Program-made: the position numbers and the translations under genes
Source of the DNA: Nocardia africana NBRC 100379
GTDB taxonomy: Bacteria > Actinomycetota > Actinomycetes > Mycobacteriales > Mycobacteriaceae
Direction: 5' to 3'
DNA length: 53,589 nucleotides
Assembly: GCF_001612635.1 (NCBI RefSeq)
Contig: NZ_BDAV01000019.1
Coordinates: 1 to 53,589, forward strand
In this document: positions 51,130-53,589 of the stretch, piece by piece
Layout: each line of letters starts with the position of its first letter
Position numbering within the stretch: position 1 is the stretch's first letter
The notes under the pieces: generated by a model
Database searches by the model: none
What the model was told of the DNA's origin: nothing
What the model saw: the letters and a program-made list of their open reading frames with translations, nothing else

Positions 51130-53589
<2,460 letters not shown>

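Overview
The window is a high-GC chromosomal segment from an actinobacterium of the order Mycobacteriales, most likely Nocardia. The evidence is GTG/TTG starts, a mycolic-acid dehydratase (hadAB), a complete mce operon, GDP-mannose-type lipid glycosylation, and a gene order that follows the Mycobacterium tuberculosis menE-DUF3349-pit-VOC-menB-menD-ubiE-mgtA-menJ-grcC1-htpX-yajQ and rpmG-had-secE-nusG-rplKA-rplJL-mceG-rpoB segments. No phage, transposase, plasmid or CRISPR signature is visible.

Layout. (1) 0.2-5.6 kb: a large AfsR/SARP-type ATPase regulator converging on a DrrA/DrrB-type ABC export pair. (2) 5.7-13.5 kb: menaquinone block (menE, DUF3349 protein, small membrane protein, phosphate permease, VOC protein, menB; then, divergently, a PaaI-like thioesterase, an uncharacterised protein and menD). 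(3) 13.5-20.6 kb: accessory block with a small acidic protein, a frameshifted TIGR03086-family gene, a TetR/aldo-keto reductase divergent pair and a very large assimilatory nitrate reductase fused to a CysJ-like flavoprotein. (4) 20.7-31.9 kb: ubiE/menG, an inserted SGNH hydrolase-MFS-TetR cassette, a GT4 mannosyltransferase, DUF3592 and DUF2505 proteins, a menJ-AraC-VOC operon, polyprenyl diphosphate synthase, HtpX and YajQ. (5) 32.1-38.8 kb: translation/transcription core with tRNA-Tyr, -Thr, -Met and -Trp, L33, fused HadA/HadB, SecE, NusG, L11, L1, L10 and L7/L12. (6) 38.9-50.6 kb: mceG-yrbEA-yrbEB-mceABCDEF plus two Mce-associated proteins. (7) 50.6 kb to the end: rpoB promoter and leader, and the first 820 codons of rpoB.

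How the genes work together. MenD, MenE, MenB, UbiE/MenG, MenJ and the polyprenyl synthase cover much of menaquinone assembly, prenyl supply and side-chain reduction; menF, menC, menH and menA are not in the window. The mce block encodes an apparently complete lipid importer including its own ATPase at the head of the operon. The ribosomal genes carry leader structures typical of autogenous control.

The most distinctive signals are regulatory: three heptamers at 11-bp period before the drr pump next to a SARP-type regulator; paired palindromes around the TetR/MFS cassette; a perfect 16-bp palindrome before the mce operon; inverted repeats in the TetR/AKR gap; mutually exclusive hairpins before rplK; and a two-copy dispersed intergenic element. 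I do not see an unmistakably new multi-gene system. The best candidates for undescribed biology are the SARP-drr module, the mceG-headed mce operon with its palindrome, and the divergent menB thioesterase.
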